Source: Cauispirillum nitrogeniifigens (GTDB lineage: Bacteria; Pseudomonadota; Alphaproteobacteria; Rhodospirillales; Rhodospirillaceae). From it: a DNA stretch of 64,000 nt. The first letter of the stretch is position 1; every line of letters begins with the position of its first letter. This document shows positions 28,748 to 45,295 of this stretch, in pieces. A program made the translations under genes and the position numbers. The notes under the pieces were generated by a model. That model was not told the origin of the DNA, ran no database searches, and saw only the letters and a program-made list of their open reading frames with translations. Location: NCBI RefSeq assembly GCF_049800675.1, contig NZ_JBLOOT010000010.1:1-64000 (forward strand), written 5' to 3'.

Positions 28748-29119
28748 TTACTTCGGACGCTTCGCGCCGTACTTCGAACGACGCTGCTTGCGGTCCTTGA
28801 CGCCCTGGGTGTCGAGCGTGCCGCGGATGATGTGGTAGCGCACGCCAGGCAAGTCCTTGACGCGGCCGCCGCGAATCATGACCACCGAGTGCTCCTGGAG
28901 GTTATGACCCTCACCGGGGATGTAGGAGGTCACCTCGAAGCCGTTGGTCAGGCGCACACGGGCCACCTTACGAAGCGCCGAGTTCGGCTTCTTCGGGGTG
29001 GTGGTGTACACGCGGGTGCAGACACCGCGCTTCTGCGGACAGGCCTGCATGGCCGGAACCTTGTTCCGCTTGACCACCGGCTTACGCCCGCTGCGGACCA
29101 GCTGATTGATCGTGGGCAT
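28748..29119 (-). CDS. rpsL: 30S ribosomal protein S12
   Basis: 123 residues starting MPTINQLVRSGRKPVVKRNK, with the decoding-centre loop TTTPKKPNSALRKVARVRL, where streptomycin-resistance changes map (here the wild-type KKPNS), and PGVRYHIIRGTLDTQGV. It is the first gene of the str operon. A promoter-like element lies about 310 bases upstream. Confidence 0.98.
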   Translation of the reverse strand: MPTINQLVRSGRKPVVKRNKVPAMQACPQKRGVCTRVYTTTPKKPNSALRKVARVRLTNGFEVTSYIPGEGHNLQEHSVVMIRGGRVKDLPGVRYHIIRGTLDTQGVKDRKQRRSKYGAKRPK

Positions 29120-29434
29120 TACCGTTCCTTCTTCCTACGCTTTCGCGTTTTCCAATCGCCTGCGCGCCAAAGCGCTTCCTTCCCTAAGCATTGACCAGGG
29201 GGTCGAGCCGACCCTGCCTGGAACCGCCCGGTGAAACTGCGGCGTGATCTTCCTGTACGACCATGAAAAGGCCCCTGTGGCACATCCCTTTCCTGGGGAT
29301 GTCCGACCGGGCGCCCTTCCCACGTCGGCCACCCTGGGACAGGTCCCCGAGGGCCGTATGTAAAAGCAGCTAAACCGGAACCTTCCGCGTCTCGGCCGAA
29401 ATGACCGACCACCGGCGCCCCGATTGAGGGGCGC

Positions 29435-29463
29435 ATACTAGGGGCGCCCCACCACACCGTCAA
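29435..29463 (-). promoter_or_regulatory. Sigma-70-type promoter of the str (rpsL) operon
   Basis: On the minus strand TTGACG (29463-29458) and TAGTAT (29440-29435) are separated by exactly 17 bases, a near-consensus housekeeping promoter. The predicted start near 29428 leaves a leader of roughly 310 bases before rpsL (29119). The leader contains no open reading frame that I can support. A GGGGCGCCCC palindrome lies inside the spacer. Confidence 0.75.
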
Positions 29464-29510
29464 GTGAAACCGTGTGCCAGCACCGGAGCCCCTTGACAGG
29501 TCTGTTCACG

Positions 29511-29558
29511 CGGACGTACACGCGCTCCTCCCGTAAGAAAGTTGCTCGTGCACGTCCG
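29511..29558 (-). terminator. Stem-loop downstream of rpoC
   Basis: CGGACGTACACG (29511-29522) and CGTGCACGTCCG (29547-29558) form a 12-pair stem in minus-strand RNA with one G-U pair and a 24-base loop, 35 bases after the rpoC stop. No U-run follows, so it may be a 3' stabilising hairpin or a weak terminator rather than a classical one. Confidence 0.45.
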
Positions 29559-29592
29559 TAATCGTCACTCAATTACCCGCCGGCGGGGCGAC

Positions 29593-33789
<4,197 letters not shown>

Positions 33790-33916
33790 GCCGTCTCTCC
33801 CGTTGCGGGTTTCCGGGGGCGCGCGCGTCCGCCGCCCACTGCCGGAAATCCGCCCCAACCTTTCATGCTCATGCGGTGCCGGCCCCGGGGTCCGCCCCGG
33901 GGCCGCGCGGGCCGCG

Positions 33917-38395
<4,479 letters not shown>

Positions 38396-38746
38396 TGCCG
38401 CTCCTCATCTTGCCATGTCCGCCCGCTCCACGGTTCGCGGCGTACCGCGACGGCGCCGTGTGCGGGCCTTTGCGCGCCCCGTCCGTGCCGGTCACGGGCG
38501 GCGGCGCTGCTCGGCGGCATGGGGCTCGCGCGTTCCCCACCCCGCCATGGAAACTTCGGCATCGACCGCCACGTTCCGTGACCGTTGCGATGCCCCGGCT
38601 GCCGTGCCGCCCGCTGGGGCGGCCTGCGGCATCCGGTCCTGTTGCGGGACGCCCGTGCCCCGCAAGGGGGCTGGGCGGGCGCCCGGCGACAGGACCTAGA
38701 CCCGGCTTTCCTCCCGGAGCGCCTGGCGCCCCCGGAAGACGCCGCA

Positions 38747-38768
38747 GGGACCGGCACTATCCGGTCCC
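38747..38768 (-). terminator. Stem-loop 2 after rplL, possible attenuator
   Basis: A perfect eight-base stem, GGGACCGG (38747-38754) with CCGGTCCC (38761-38768), and a six-base loop. No T-run follows on the minus strand, so partial termination or RNA processing is more likely than full termination. Confidence 0.5.
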
Positions 38769-38784
38769 TCCGGCAAACGTCGGC

Positions 38785-38817
38785 GGGCCGGAGGGCGCGT
38801 GATGCGTCCTCCGGCCC
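38785..38817 (-). terminator. Stem-loop 1 after rplL, possible attenuator
   Basis: A perfect ten-base stem, GGGCCGGAGG (38785-38794) with CCTCCGGCCC (38808-38817), and a 13-base loop, 24 bases after the rplL stop. On the minus strand it is followed by GACGTTTG, a short T-run at best. Confidence 0.55.
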
Positions 38818-38841
38818 AGACCCGTGCGGTGCTCGGCGAGC

Positions 38842-39216
38842 TTACTTCAGCTCGACCTTGGCGCCGGCCTCTTCGAGCTTCTTCTTCAGCTCGTTGGCCT
38901 CGTCCTTGGAGCAGCCTTCCTTCACGGCCTTCGGAGCGCCTTCGACCAGGTCCTTGGCTTCCTTCAGGCCCAGGCCGGTGATGGCGCGGACTTCCTTGAT
39001 GACGTTGATCTTCTTCTCGCCGGCGTCGGCGAGGATCACGTCGAACTCGGTCTTCTCTTCGGCGGCCGGGGCGGCAGCACCCGGAGCGGCAGCGGCGACG
39101 GCCACCGGAGCGGCGGCGGAAACGCCCCACTTCTCTTCCAGCATCTTGGACAGCTCGGCGGCTTCCATGACGGTCAGAGCGGACAGGTCGTCAACCAGCT
39201 TCTGCAGATCAGCCAT
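38842..39216 (-). CDS. rplL: 50S ribosomal protein L7/L12
   Basis: 124 residues: N-terminal dimerisation helices (MADLQKLVDDLSALTVMEAAELSKMLEEKW), an Ala/Pro hinge (about 34-52), and the C-terminal factor-binding domain (EFDVILADAGEKKINVIKEVRAITGLGLKEAKDLVE). Multiple L7/L12 dimers form the stalk that recruits translational GTPases. It follows rplJ by 74 bases and precedes the rpoB attenuator-like region. Confidence 0.98.
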   Translation of the reverse strand: MADLQKLVDDLSALTVMEAAELSKMLEEKWGVSAAAPVAVAAAAPGAAAPAAEEKTEFDVILADAGEKKINVIKEVRAITGLGLKEAKDLVEGAPKAVKEGCSKDEANELKKKLEEAGAKVELK

Positions 39217-39290
39217 TTGTCTTCAACTCCATCGATCAAACCGCGGCCCGTTCGTGGGTCACGCGGTATTCAGTTTGGTTTGGGTCAGGC

Positions 39291-39809
39291 TTACGCGGCC
39301 TGGTCCTTGGAGGCATAGGCGCTCAGCACGCGCGCGACCTGCCCGCCGGGCTGCTGGAGGATGCCAGCAATGCGGGTGGCCGGGGTGCTGATCATGCCAA
39401 CGATGCGGGCGCGCAGTTCGTCCAGCGACGGCATCGCCGCCAGAGCCTTCACGCCTTCGACATCCAGGACGGTCGAGTTCATCGCACCGCCGAGGATGAC
39501 CAGCTTGTCGTTGGTCTTGGCGAAGTCCGCCATGGCCTTGGCCGCGCCCACCGGGTCCTCCGACACGGCAATGCCGGTCGGGCCGGTGAACAGGTCACCA
39601 ATGCCTTCGAACTTCGTGCCTTCAAGGGCAATCCGCGTGAGCCGATTCTTGGTCACCTGGAAGCTGGCGCCATTCTCCCGCATCTTCTGCCGGAGAGCCC
39701 CCATCTGCGCCACGGTCAGGCCCTTGTAGTGGGCGACCACGACGGTGGTGGACTCACCGAACAGCTGCTGGAGTTCGGCAACCAACTCCTGTTTCTGCTC
39801 TCGGTTCAC
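39291..39809 (-). CDS. rplJ: 50S ribosomal protein L10
   Basis: 172 residues starting with GTG (VNREQKQELVAELQQLFGES). The conserved TTVVVAHYKGLTVAQMGALRQKMRENGASFQVTKNRL region and a C-terminal helix that carries the L7/L12 dimers are present. The GTG at 39807-39809 is preceded by CGGAGACGAAG. The frame is open further upstream but without L10 similarity. L10 with L12 usually represses this operon by binding its leader. Confidence 0.96.
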   Translation of the reverse strand: MNREQKQELVAELQQLFGESTTVVVAHYKGLTVAQMGALRQKMRENGASFQVTKNRLTRIALEGTKFEGIGDLFTGPTGIAVSEDPVGAAKAMADFAKTNDKLVILGGAMNSTVLDVEGVKALAAMPSLDELRARIVGMISTPATRIAGILQQPGGQVARVLSAYASKDQAA

Positions 39810-40134
39810 CTTCGTCTCCGCTTTTCGCCCGGCTCTCCGTCGGAGGTCCGGGCCGGTTGCGAACGCACCCCGCCAAACGGTCTTGCGACCAAGGCCCGTG
39901 GGCCCCGGCGAGGCTGCGCCCTGCCCCGGAAGTCGAAAGCCGTGTCCAGAACAGTCCCAGGGGACCAACCAGATCGACGGACCTTGCAACTCCCGTCTGC
40001 GCAGGTGGGCTTGCGCCCCTTAGACGCCCGCGGATGCGGGTGCGCCTGCGGTCTTGGACAGGTACGCCGGGGTGCCCATGCCGTTGGCCGGGCGCCCCTT
40101 CCCTATCCGGGGGGCCGAAGCCCCCCGTTCAGCC
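39810..40134 (-). promoter_or_regulatory. rplJ leader region (probable L10-L12 control region)
   Basis: 325 bases between rplA and rplJ with no gene. In other bacteria this gap contains the promoter and the L10 leader fold bound by L10-L12. I can see a strong stem-loop just after rplA (40108-40127) and several GC-rich inverted segments, but I could not assign the leader fold or a convincing promoter by eye. Confidence 0.4.
40108..40127 (-). terminator. UUCG-capped hairpin after rplA
   Basis: On the minus strand an eight-pair CGGGGGGC/GCCCCCCG stem is closed by a TTCG loop, an exceptionally stable hairpin. It begins eight bases after the rplA stop codon (stop at 40135-40137). No T-run follows; it could separate L11-L1 from L10-L12 expression by partial termination or protect the 3' end. 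Confidence 0.55.
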
Positions 40135-40830
40135 TCAGCCCGTCACCGAGCCGAGGTTGACCTTCAGGCCCGGCCCCATGGTGGAGCTGACCGAAATCTT
40201 CTGCAGGTAGACGCCCTTCGCGCCGGCCGGTTTGGCCTTCACGATGGCTTCCACGAAGGCCTTCACGTTCTCGACGAGCTGGTCGTCACCGAACGAGGCC
40301 TTGCCGACGCCGGCATGGACGATACCGGCCTTCTCGACGCGGAACTGCACCTGGCCCGCCTTGGCGGCGCGCACGGCGCCGGCGACGTCCATGGTGACGG
40401 TGCCGAGCTTGGGGTTCGGCATCAGGCCGCGCGGGCCGAGGATCTTGCCGAGGCGGCCGACCACGCCCATCATGTCGGGAGTGGCGATGCAGCGCTCGAA
40501 GTTCATCTCGCCGGCCTGGATCTTTTCCATCAGGTCTTCGGCACCGACGATGTCGGCACCGGCGTCCAGGGCTTCCTTCGCCTTGTCGGCCTTGGCGAAC
40601 ACCGCCACGCGCAGGGTCTTGCCCGTGCCGTGCGGCAGCTCGACCACGCCACGCACCATCTGGTCGGCGTGACGCGGGTCGACGCCCAGGTTCAGGGCCA
40701 CTTCGATGGTCTCGTCGAACTTCGCCTTGGCGCCGGACTTGATGACCTTGATGGCCTCGGAGATTTCGTAGAAGGCGTTGCGGTCGATGCCCTCATACGC
40801 CTGCTTCAGTCGCTTACCAACCTTCGCCAT
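40135..40830 (-). CDS. rplA: 50S ribosomal protein L1
   Basis: 231 residues starting MAKVGKRLKQAYEGIDRNAF, with DPRHADQMVRGVVELPHGTGKTLRVAVF and KILGPRGLMPNPKLGTVT, the L1 signature. L1 forms the mobile stalk by the E site and typically represses rplKA translation. It is four bases after rplK. Confidence 0.97.
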   Translation of the reverse strand: MAKVGKRLKQAYEGIDRNAFYEISEAIKVIKSGAKAKFDETIEVALNLGVDPRHADQMVRGVVELPHGTGKTLRVAVFAKADKAKEALDAGADIVGAEDLMEKIQAGEMNFERCIATPDMMGVVGRLGKILGPRGLMPNPKLGTVTMDVAGAVRAAKAGQVQFRVEKAGIVHAGVGKASFGDDQLVENVKAFVEAIVKAKPAGAKGVYLQKISVSSTMGPGLKVNLGSVTG

Positions 40831-40834
40831 CGAC

Positions 40835-41263
40835 TTACTCCACCACTTCCAGGCTCATGGAGCGAGCGGAACCGATCACCATGGACATGGCGGACTCGAT
40901 CTCGCTGCAATTCAGGTCGGCCATCTTGGCCTGCGCGATTTCGCGCACCTGATCCATGGTCACCTTGCCGACGATGTTCTTGCCGGGGGTCTGCGACCCC
41001 TTGGAGATGCCAGCGGCCTTCTTGAGGAAGTAGCTGACCGGCGGGGTCTTCGTGACGAAGGTGAAGGTACGGTCGGTGTAGGCGGTGATCACCACGGGAA
41101 TGGGCATGCCCACTTCCAGGTTCTGCGTGGCGGCGTTGAACGCCTTGCAGAATTCCATGATGTTCAGGCCGCGCTGACCCAGCGCCGGACCGATGGGCGG
41201 CGACGGATTGGCCTTACCGGCCGGGACCTGAAGCTTAACGTAGCCAGCGACTTTTTTTGCCAT
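40835..41263 (-). CDS. rplK: 50S ribosomal protein L11
   Basis: 142 residues from the ATG at 41261-41263 (MAKKVAGYVKLQVPAGKANP), with PPIGPALGQRGLNIMEFCKAFNAAT and AMSMVIGSARSMSLEV. L11 binds the GTPase-associated region of 23S rRNA and is needed for RelA/Rel sensing. The upstream open frame lacks similarity. It follows nusG by 115 bases. Confidence 0.97.
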   Translation of the reverse strand: MAKKVAGYVKLQVPAGKANPSPPIGPALGQRGLNIMEFCKAFNAATQNLEVGMPIPVVITAYTDRTFTFVTKTPPVSYFLKKAAGISKGSQTPGKNIVGKVTMDQVREIAQAKMADLNCSEIESAMSMVIGSARSMSLEVVE

Positions 41264-41378
41264 GTCTCTACCTCGGTTGTGAGAGGCCCGCGGTACGGCC
41301 GCACCAGGCCTTCGGTGCAACGCCTCCCGCGGAAAGCCGACCGCCGGGCCTCACTGCCCGGAGCCGTAAACGAATGAT

Positions 41379-41909
41379 CTAAAGCTTCTCGACCTGAGCG
41401 AACTCCAGGTCCACCGGCGTGGACCGGCCGAAGATCGACACCGACACCTTCAGGCGCGCCTTCTCTTCGTCGACCTCTTCGACCAAGCCGTTGAAGGAGG
41501 CGAACGGCCCGTCGGCGACGCGCACCTGCTCTCCCACCTCGAAGGTGATCGACGGCTTCGGACGCTCGATGCCTTCCTGGACCTGGCGCATGATGCGCTC
41601 GGCCTCGCGCTCGGAAATCGGCACCGGGCGACCCTTGCCGCCCAGGAAACCGGTCACCTTGGGGGTGTTCTTGACCAGATGCCAGCTCTCGTCGGTCATG
41701 TCCATCTTGAGGAGGACGTAGCCCGGGAAGAACTTGCGCTCCGCCTGCACCTTGGAGCCGCGGCGAACCTCCACCACCTCCTCGGTGGGGACCAGGATCT
41801 GCTCGAACAGCTCTTCCATGCCCTGCTGGGCGGCCTGTTCGCGGATCGACTGGGCGACCTTGTTCTCGAAACCGGAGTAGACGTGCAGAACGTACCAACG
41901 CGCGGCCAT
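41379..41909 (-). CDS. nusG: Transcription termination/antitermination protein NusG
   Basis: 176 residues: an NGN domain (MAARWYVLHVYSGFENKVAQ and KFFPGYVLLKMDM) and a C-terminal KOW domain (GEQVRVADGPFASFNGLVEEVDEEKARLKV). NusG rides on RNA polymerase, suppresses pausing and links to Rho or to S10 on the ribosome. It is seven bases after secE. Confidence 0.97.
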   Translation of the reverse strand: MAARWYVLHVYSGFENKVAQSIREQAAQQGMEELFEQILVPTEEVVEVRRGSKVQAERKFFPGYVLLKMDMTDESWHLVKNTPKVTGFLGGKGRPVPISEREAERIMRQVQEGIERPKPSITFEVGEQVRVADGPFASFNGLVEEVDEEKARLKVSVSIFGRSTPVDLEFAQVEKL

Positions 41910-41916
41910 CGCCGGT

Positions 41917-42114
41917 TTACCCTCCCAGTCCGAAGACCAGCTTCACGCCGGTGGCGAGGAGCCAGTCCACCAAGAGAAAGAACAGCGCCGCCAGGACCAC
42001 CATGATGAACACCATGATCGTCGAGATCATCGTCTCCTTCCGGGTCGGCCAAGTGACCTTGGCCCCTTCCTGGCGGACCTGCCGCACGAACTGCCCCGGA
42101 TTGGTCTTGGCCAT
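41917..42114 (-). CDS. secE: Protein translocase subunit SecE
   Basis: 65 residues starting MAKTNPGQFVRQVRQEGAKVTWPTRKETM, the amphipathic helix of SecE with the conserved VxWPTRKE motif, then one membrane helix (about 36-56). The short single-span form is normal outside enterobacteria. SecE clamps SecY in the translocon. The ATG at 42112-42114 is chosen because upstream codons show no similarity. It is followed by nusG after seven bases. Confidence 0.96.
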   Translation of the reverse strand: MAKTNPGQFVRQVRQEGAKVTWPTRKETMISTIMVFIMVVLAALFFLLVDWLLATGVKLVFGLGG

Positions 42115-42317
42115 GACGTCGCGTTCCGTCTCTTCAAAAATTCCGTGGCATTGCTGCCGTGATGCTGCGCTGCCTGCTTTCCGCCCCGCCACCCACCGCG
42201 CCGCGACACCGGCATGGGAAACGACGAAACGCGCCAACGGCCCGCCGCCCCTCCCCCTATCCGGAACCCCGGAAGGGAAAGACGTGACGACGGGCTGCGG
42301 CGGTCAATCCGGCTGGT

Positions 42318-42393
42318 TGGCAGGGGTGGCAGGGATCGAACCCGCAACCCCCGGTTTTGGAGACCGGTGCTCTACCAATTGAGCTACACCCCT
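42318..42393 (-). tRNA. tRNA-Trp (anticodon CCA)
   Basis: 76 bases on the minus strand. A seven-pair acceptor stem (AGGGGUG/CACCCCU), the TAGCTCAATTGG D arm, anticodon loop CTCCAAA with CCA, the GGTTCGATCC T arm, discriminator G and an encoded CCA. It lies between tuf and secE, as in the conserved tRNA-tufB-secE-nusG order. Confidence 0.95.
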
Positions 42394-42445
42394 AGGGAAC
42401 CAGCCATGGGACAGCGGCAGCTTTCCCGCCCGGTCCGTGGACCGG

Positions 42446-42478
42446 CCGGGGCAGGACGGTATAGCCGCCCTGCCCCGG
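42446..42478 (-). terminator. Stem-loop downstream of the second tuf
   Basis: CCGGGGCAGG (42446-42455) pairs with CCTGCCCCGG (42469-42478), and an inner CGG/CCG pairing extends it after one mismatch. It lies about 75 bases past the tuf stop and about 50 bases before tRNA-Trp. There is no T-run. Likely a processing or attenuation element between tuf and the tRNA. Confidence 0.5.
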
Positions 42479-42551
42479 GATATCAAGCTCTTTGTGCACC
42501 CATTTTCATGCGCGGCGAACCGCAGGCACGCAGAGCCTTAACCAGCAGCAG

Positions 42552-43744
<1,193 letters not shown>

Positions 43745-43825
43745 CTTCGAACCCGTCTATGTCTACTGGTGGATGAGGCAGGCGGCGCGCCGAAGGCGAT
43801 CACCGAACTGAAATGGAAAAACGAA

Positions 43826-43899
<74 letters not shown>

Positions 43900-43982
43900 C
43901 GTGTGCGTGCCATAGCGGCCACGACACCCTGGGGCACCGTGGCTTCCATGCACACAGCCCGCAACCCGGGGGCCGGAAAGGA

Positions 43983-44068
43983 TGGTGGAGGGGGTAGGAT
44001 TTGAACCTACGTAGACATACGTCGGCAGATTTACAGTCTGCTGCCATTGACCGCTCGGCCACCCCTCC
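43983..44068 (-). tRNA. tRNA-Tyr (anticodon GTA)
   Basis: 86 bases on the minus strand including an encoded CCA. It has the long variable arm typical of bacterial tRNA-Tyr, acceptor stem GGAGGGG/CCCCUCC, anticodon loop CTGTAAA with GTA, and T arm AGGTTCAAATCCT. It is the first gene of the tRNA-Tyr/tRNA-Gly/tuf/tRNA-Trp/secE/nusG run. Confidence 0.95.
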
Positions 44069-44109
44069 ACAGGGCACCTTGTCCGTCCGCCTTGTCGGCG
44101 GGAGCACAG

Positions 44110-44138
44110 GAACTATTGGAAACGGTTTCCCTTGTCAA
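44110..44138 (-). promoter_or_regulatory. Promoter of the tRNA-Tyr/tuf/secE operon
   Basis: On the minus strand a perfect TTGACA (44138-44133) is 17 bases from TAGTTC (44115-44110), a poor -10 match. The spacer contains the palindrome GGAAACNGTTTCC (44118-44130). Transcription would begin about 40 bases before tRNA-Tyr. The -35 overlaps that of a divergent promoter for rlmB. Confidence 0.55.
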
Positions 44139-44159
44139 CGCCAAACTTCACAATAATGT
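44132..44159 (+). promoter_or_regulatory. Candidate rlmB promoter
   Basis: TTGTCA (44132-44137), a 16-base spacer and TAATGT (44154-44159) lie about 40 bases before the rlmB start. Its -35 overlaps the -35 of the divergent tRNA promoter, so the two may compete. Confidence 0.5.
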
Positions 44160-44199
44160 GCAAGCGCACACCAACCCGTCCCCTGACCTGGAGCCCGCC

Positions 44200-45126
44200 A
44201 TGACCCGGCGCCCGTCCCGCGCCCCCCGTTCCGCCCGCCCCGGCGGCCCCGCCGGTCCCACGGCCCCCGAGAAGCCGGCGCCCGAGAAGGCGGCACCCAA
44301 ACCTGCGCCCAAGGGTGGCCGTGAGGGCGCCCGTGAAAAGCGCCAGGGGGCCCAGGCCCGCATGGGCGCCAACGAGGTGTGGCTCTATGGCCGCCATCCG
44401 GTGGAGGCGGCGCTGGCGAATCCGCAACGCCGCGCCCGCCGTCTGCTGGCCACGTCCGACGCCGCCGGTGCCCTGCCCGCCGCCCTGCTGGCCGAGCATG
44501 GCCTGCGGCCCGAGATCGTCGACCGTGCCGACATCGACGCCTTCCTGCCGGCCGGCGCCGTCCACCAGGGGCTGGCCCTGCGCGTCGATCCGCTGCCGGC
44601 GCTGGCGCCCGAGGACATCGCCGCGATGGCCGAGGGGCGCGCCCCGGCGGTGGTGATCGCCCTCGACCAAGTGACCGACCCGCACAACGTCGGCGCCGTC
44701 CTGCGCTCCGCCGCCGCCTTCGGGGCGCTGGCGGTGGTGGTGCAGGACCGCCACTCGCCCGACGAGACGGGCGTGCTGGCCAAGGCCGCCTCCGGCGCGC
44801 TGGAGAGGGTGCCGCTGGTGCGGGTGGCGAATCTGGCCCGCGCCCTGGACGCCTTCCGCCAGGCCGGGTTCTGGACCGCCGGGCTGGCCGCCGACGGGCC
44901 GTGCACGGTGGCCGGCGCCAACCTGCCCGACCGCCTGGTCCTGGTGCTCGGCTCCGAGGGCCAGGGCATGCGCCGCCTGACCCGCGAACACTGCGACCAT
45001 CTGGTGCGCCTGCCCATGGTCGCCGGCGCGGTGGAGAGCCTCAACGTCTCCAACGCCGCCGCCGTCGCCCTCTACGCCGTCACCCACGCCACCCTGGAAG
45101 CGCAGGCGGGCGAAGACGTGTCTTAG
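44200..45126 (+). CDS. rlmB: 23S rRNA 2'-O-methyltransferase RlmB (SpoU/TrmH family)
   Basis: 308 residues. A disordered Pro/Ala/Lys-rich N-terminal tail (about 1-55) leads to the substrate-binding domain (VWLYGRHPVEAALANPQRRARRLL) and the SPOUT domain. The latter has ALDQVTDPHNVGAVLRSAAAFG (motif 1), VLGSEGQGMRRL (motif 2) and LPMVAGAVESLNVSNAAAVALY (motif 3), which make the knotted SAM site. Known function: methylation of a guanosine in 23S rRNA helix 80. The ATG at 44200 follows TGGAG; the frame opens upstream into the tRNA region and is not coding there. Confidence 0.92.
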   Translation: MTRRPSRAPRSARPGGPAGPTAPEKPAPEKAAPKPAPKGGREGAREKRQGAQARMGANEVWLYGRHPVEAALANPQRRARRLLATSDAAGALPAALLAEHGLRPEIVDRADIDAFLPAGAVHQGLALRVDPLPALAPEDIAAMAEGRAPAVVIALDQVTDPHNVGAVLRSAAAFGALAVVVQDRHSPDETGVLAKAASGALERVPLVRVANLARALDAFRQAGFWTAGLAADGPCTVAGANLPDRLVLVLGSEGQGMRRLTREHCDHLVRLPMVAGAVESLNVSNAAAVALYAVTHATLEAQAGEDVS

Positions 45127-45168
45127 GCTCTTGGTTCCGGCGCGAAGACGCGCTATCTGTGAGGCCGG

Positions 45169-45244
45169 GCCGCAGTAGCTCAGCTGGTAGAGCATCTGAT
45201 TTGTAATCAGAGGGTCGGGGGTTCGAGCCCCTCCTGCGGCACCA
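45169..45244 (+). tRNA. tRNA-Thr (anticodon TGT)
   Basis: 76 bases on the plus strand including CCA. Acceptor stem GCCGCAG/CTGCGGC, D arm TAGCTCAGCTGG, anticodon loop TTTGTAA with TGT, and T arm GGGGTTCGAGCCCC. It lies 42 bases after rlmB and 51 bases before the biosynthetic operon. No duplicated 3' end was seen downstream that would mark it as an integration site. Confidence 0.95.
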
Positions 45245-45295
45245 CCTGCCCGATGCCGCCGAGTCGCGGCGCCCCGAAACGGCAGATCAGGCCCG

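Larger units (their letters stand above)
29120..29592. other. Intergenic region between rpoC and rpsL
   Basis: A gap of 473 bases with no supported gene. From the rpoC side it holds an imperfect inverted repeat (29511-29558), then the str promoter (29435-29463), then a GC-rich leader of about 310 bases for rpsL. The leader may carry an autoregulatory fold, but none could be assigned by eye. Confidence 0.6.
38396..38841. other. Intergenic region between rplL and rpoB
   Basis: 446 bases without a supported gene. It holds two strong stem-loops near the rplL end (38785-38817 and 38747-38768) and GC-rich sequence up to rpoB. In E. coli the equivalent gap contains an attenuator and an RNase III site that set the ratio of L7/L12 to polymerase; the same role is inferred here. 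Confidence 0.6.

Noticed and set aside
29493..29521. TTGACA on the plus strand as a promoter reading toward rpoC
   Set aside because: The matching -10 (GTACAC) is poor and no plus-strand gene lies downstream.
45169..45244. tRNA-Thr as an integration site for the biosynthetic operon
   Set aside because: No duplicated tRNA 3' end, integrase or composition change was seen on the far side of the operon.
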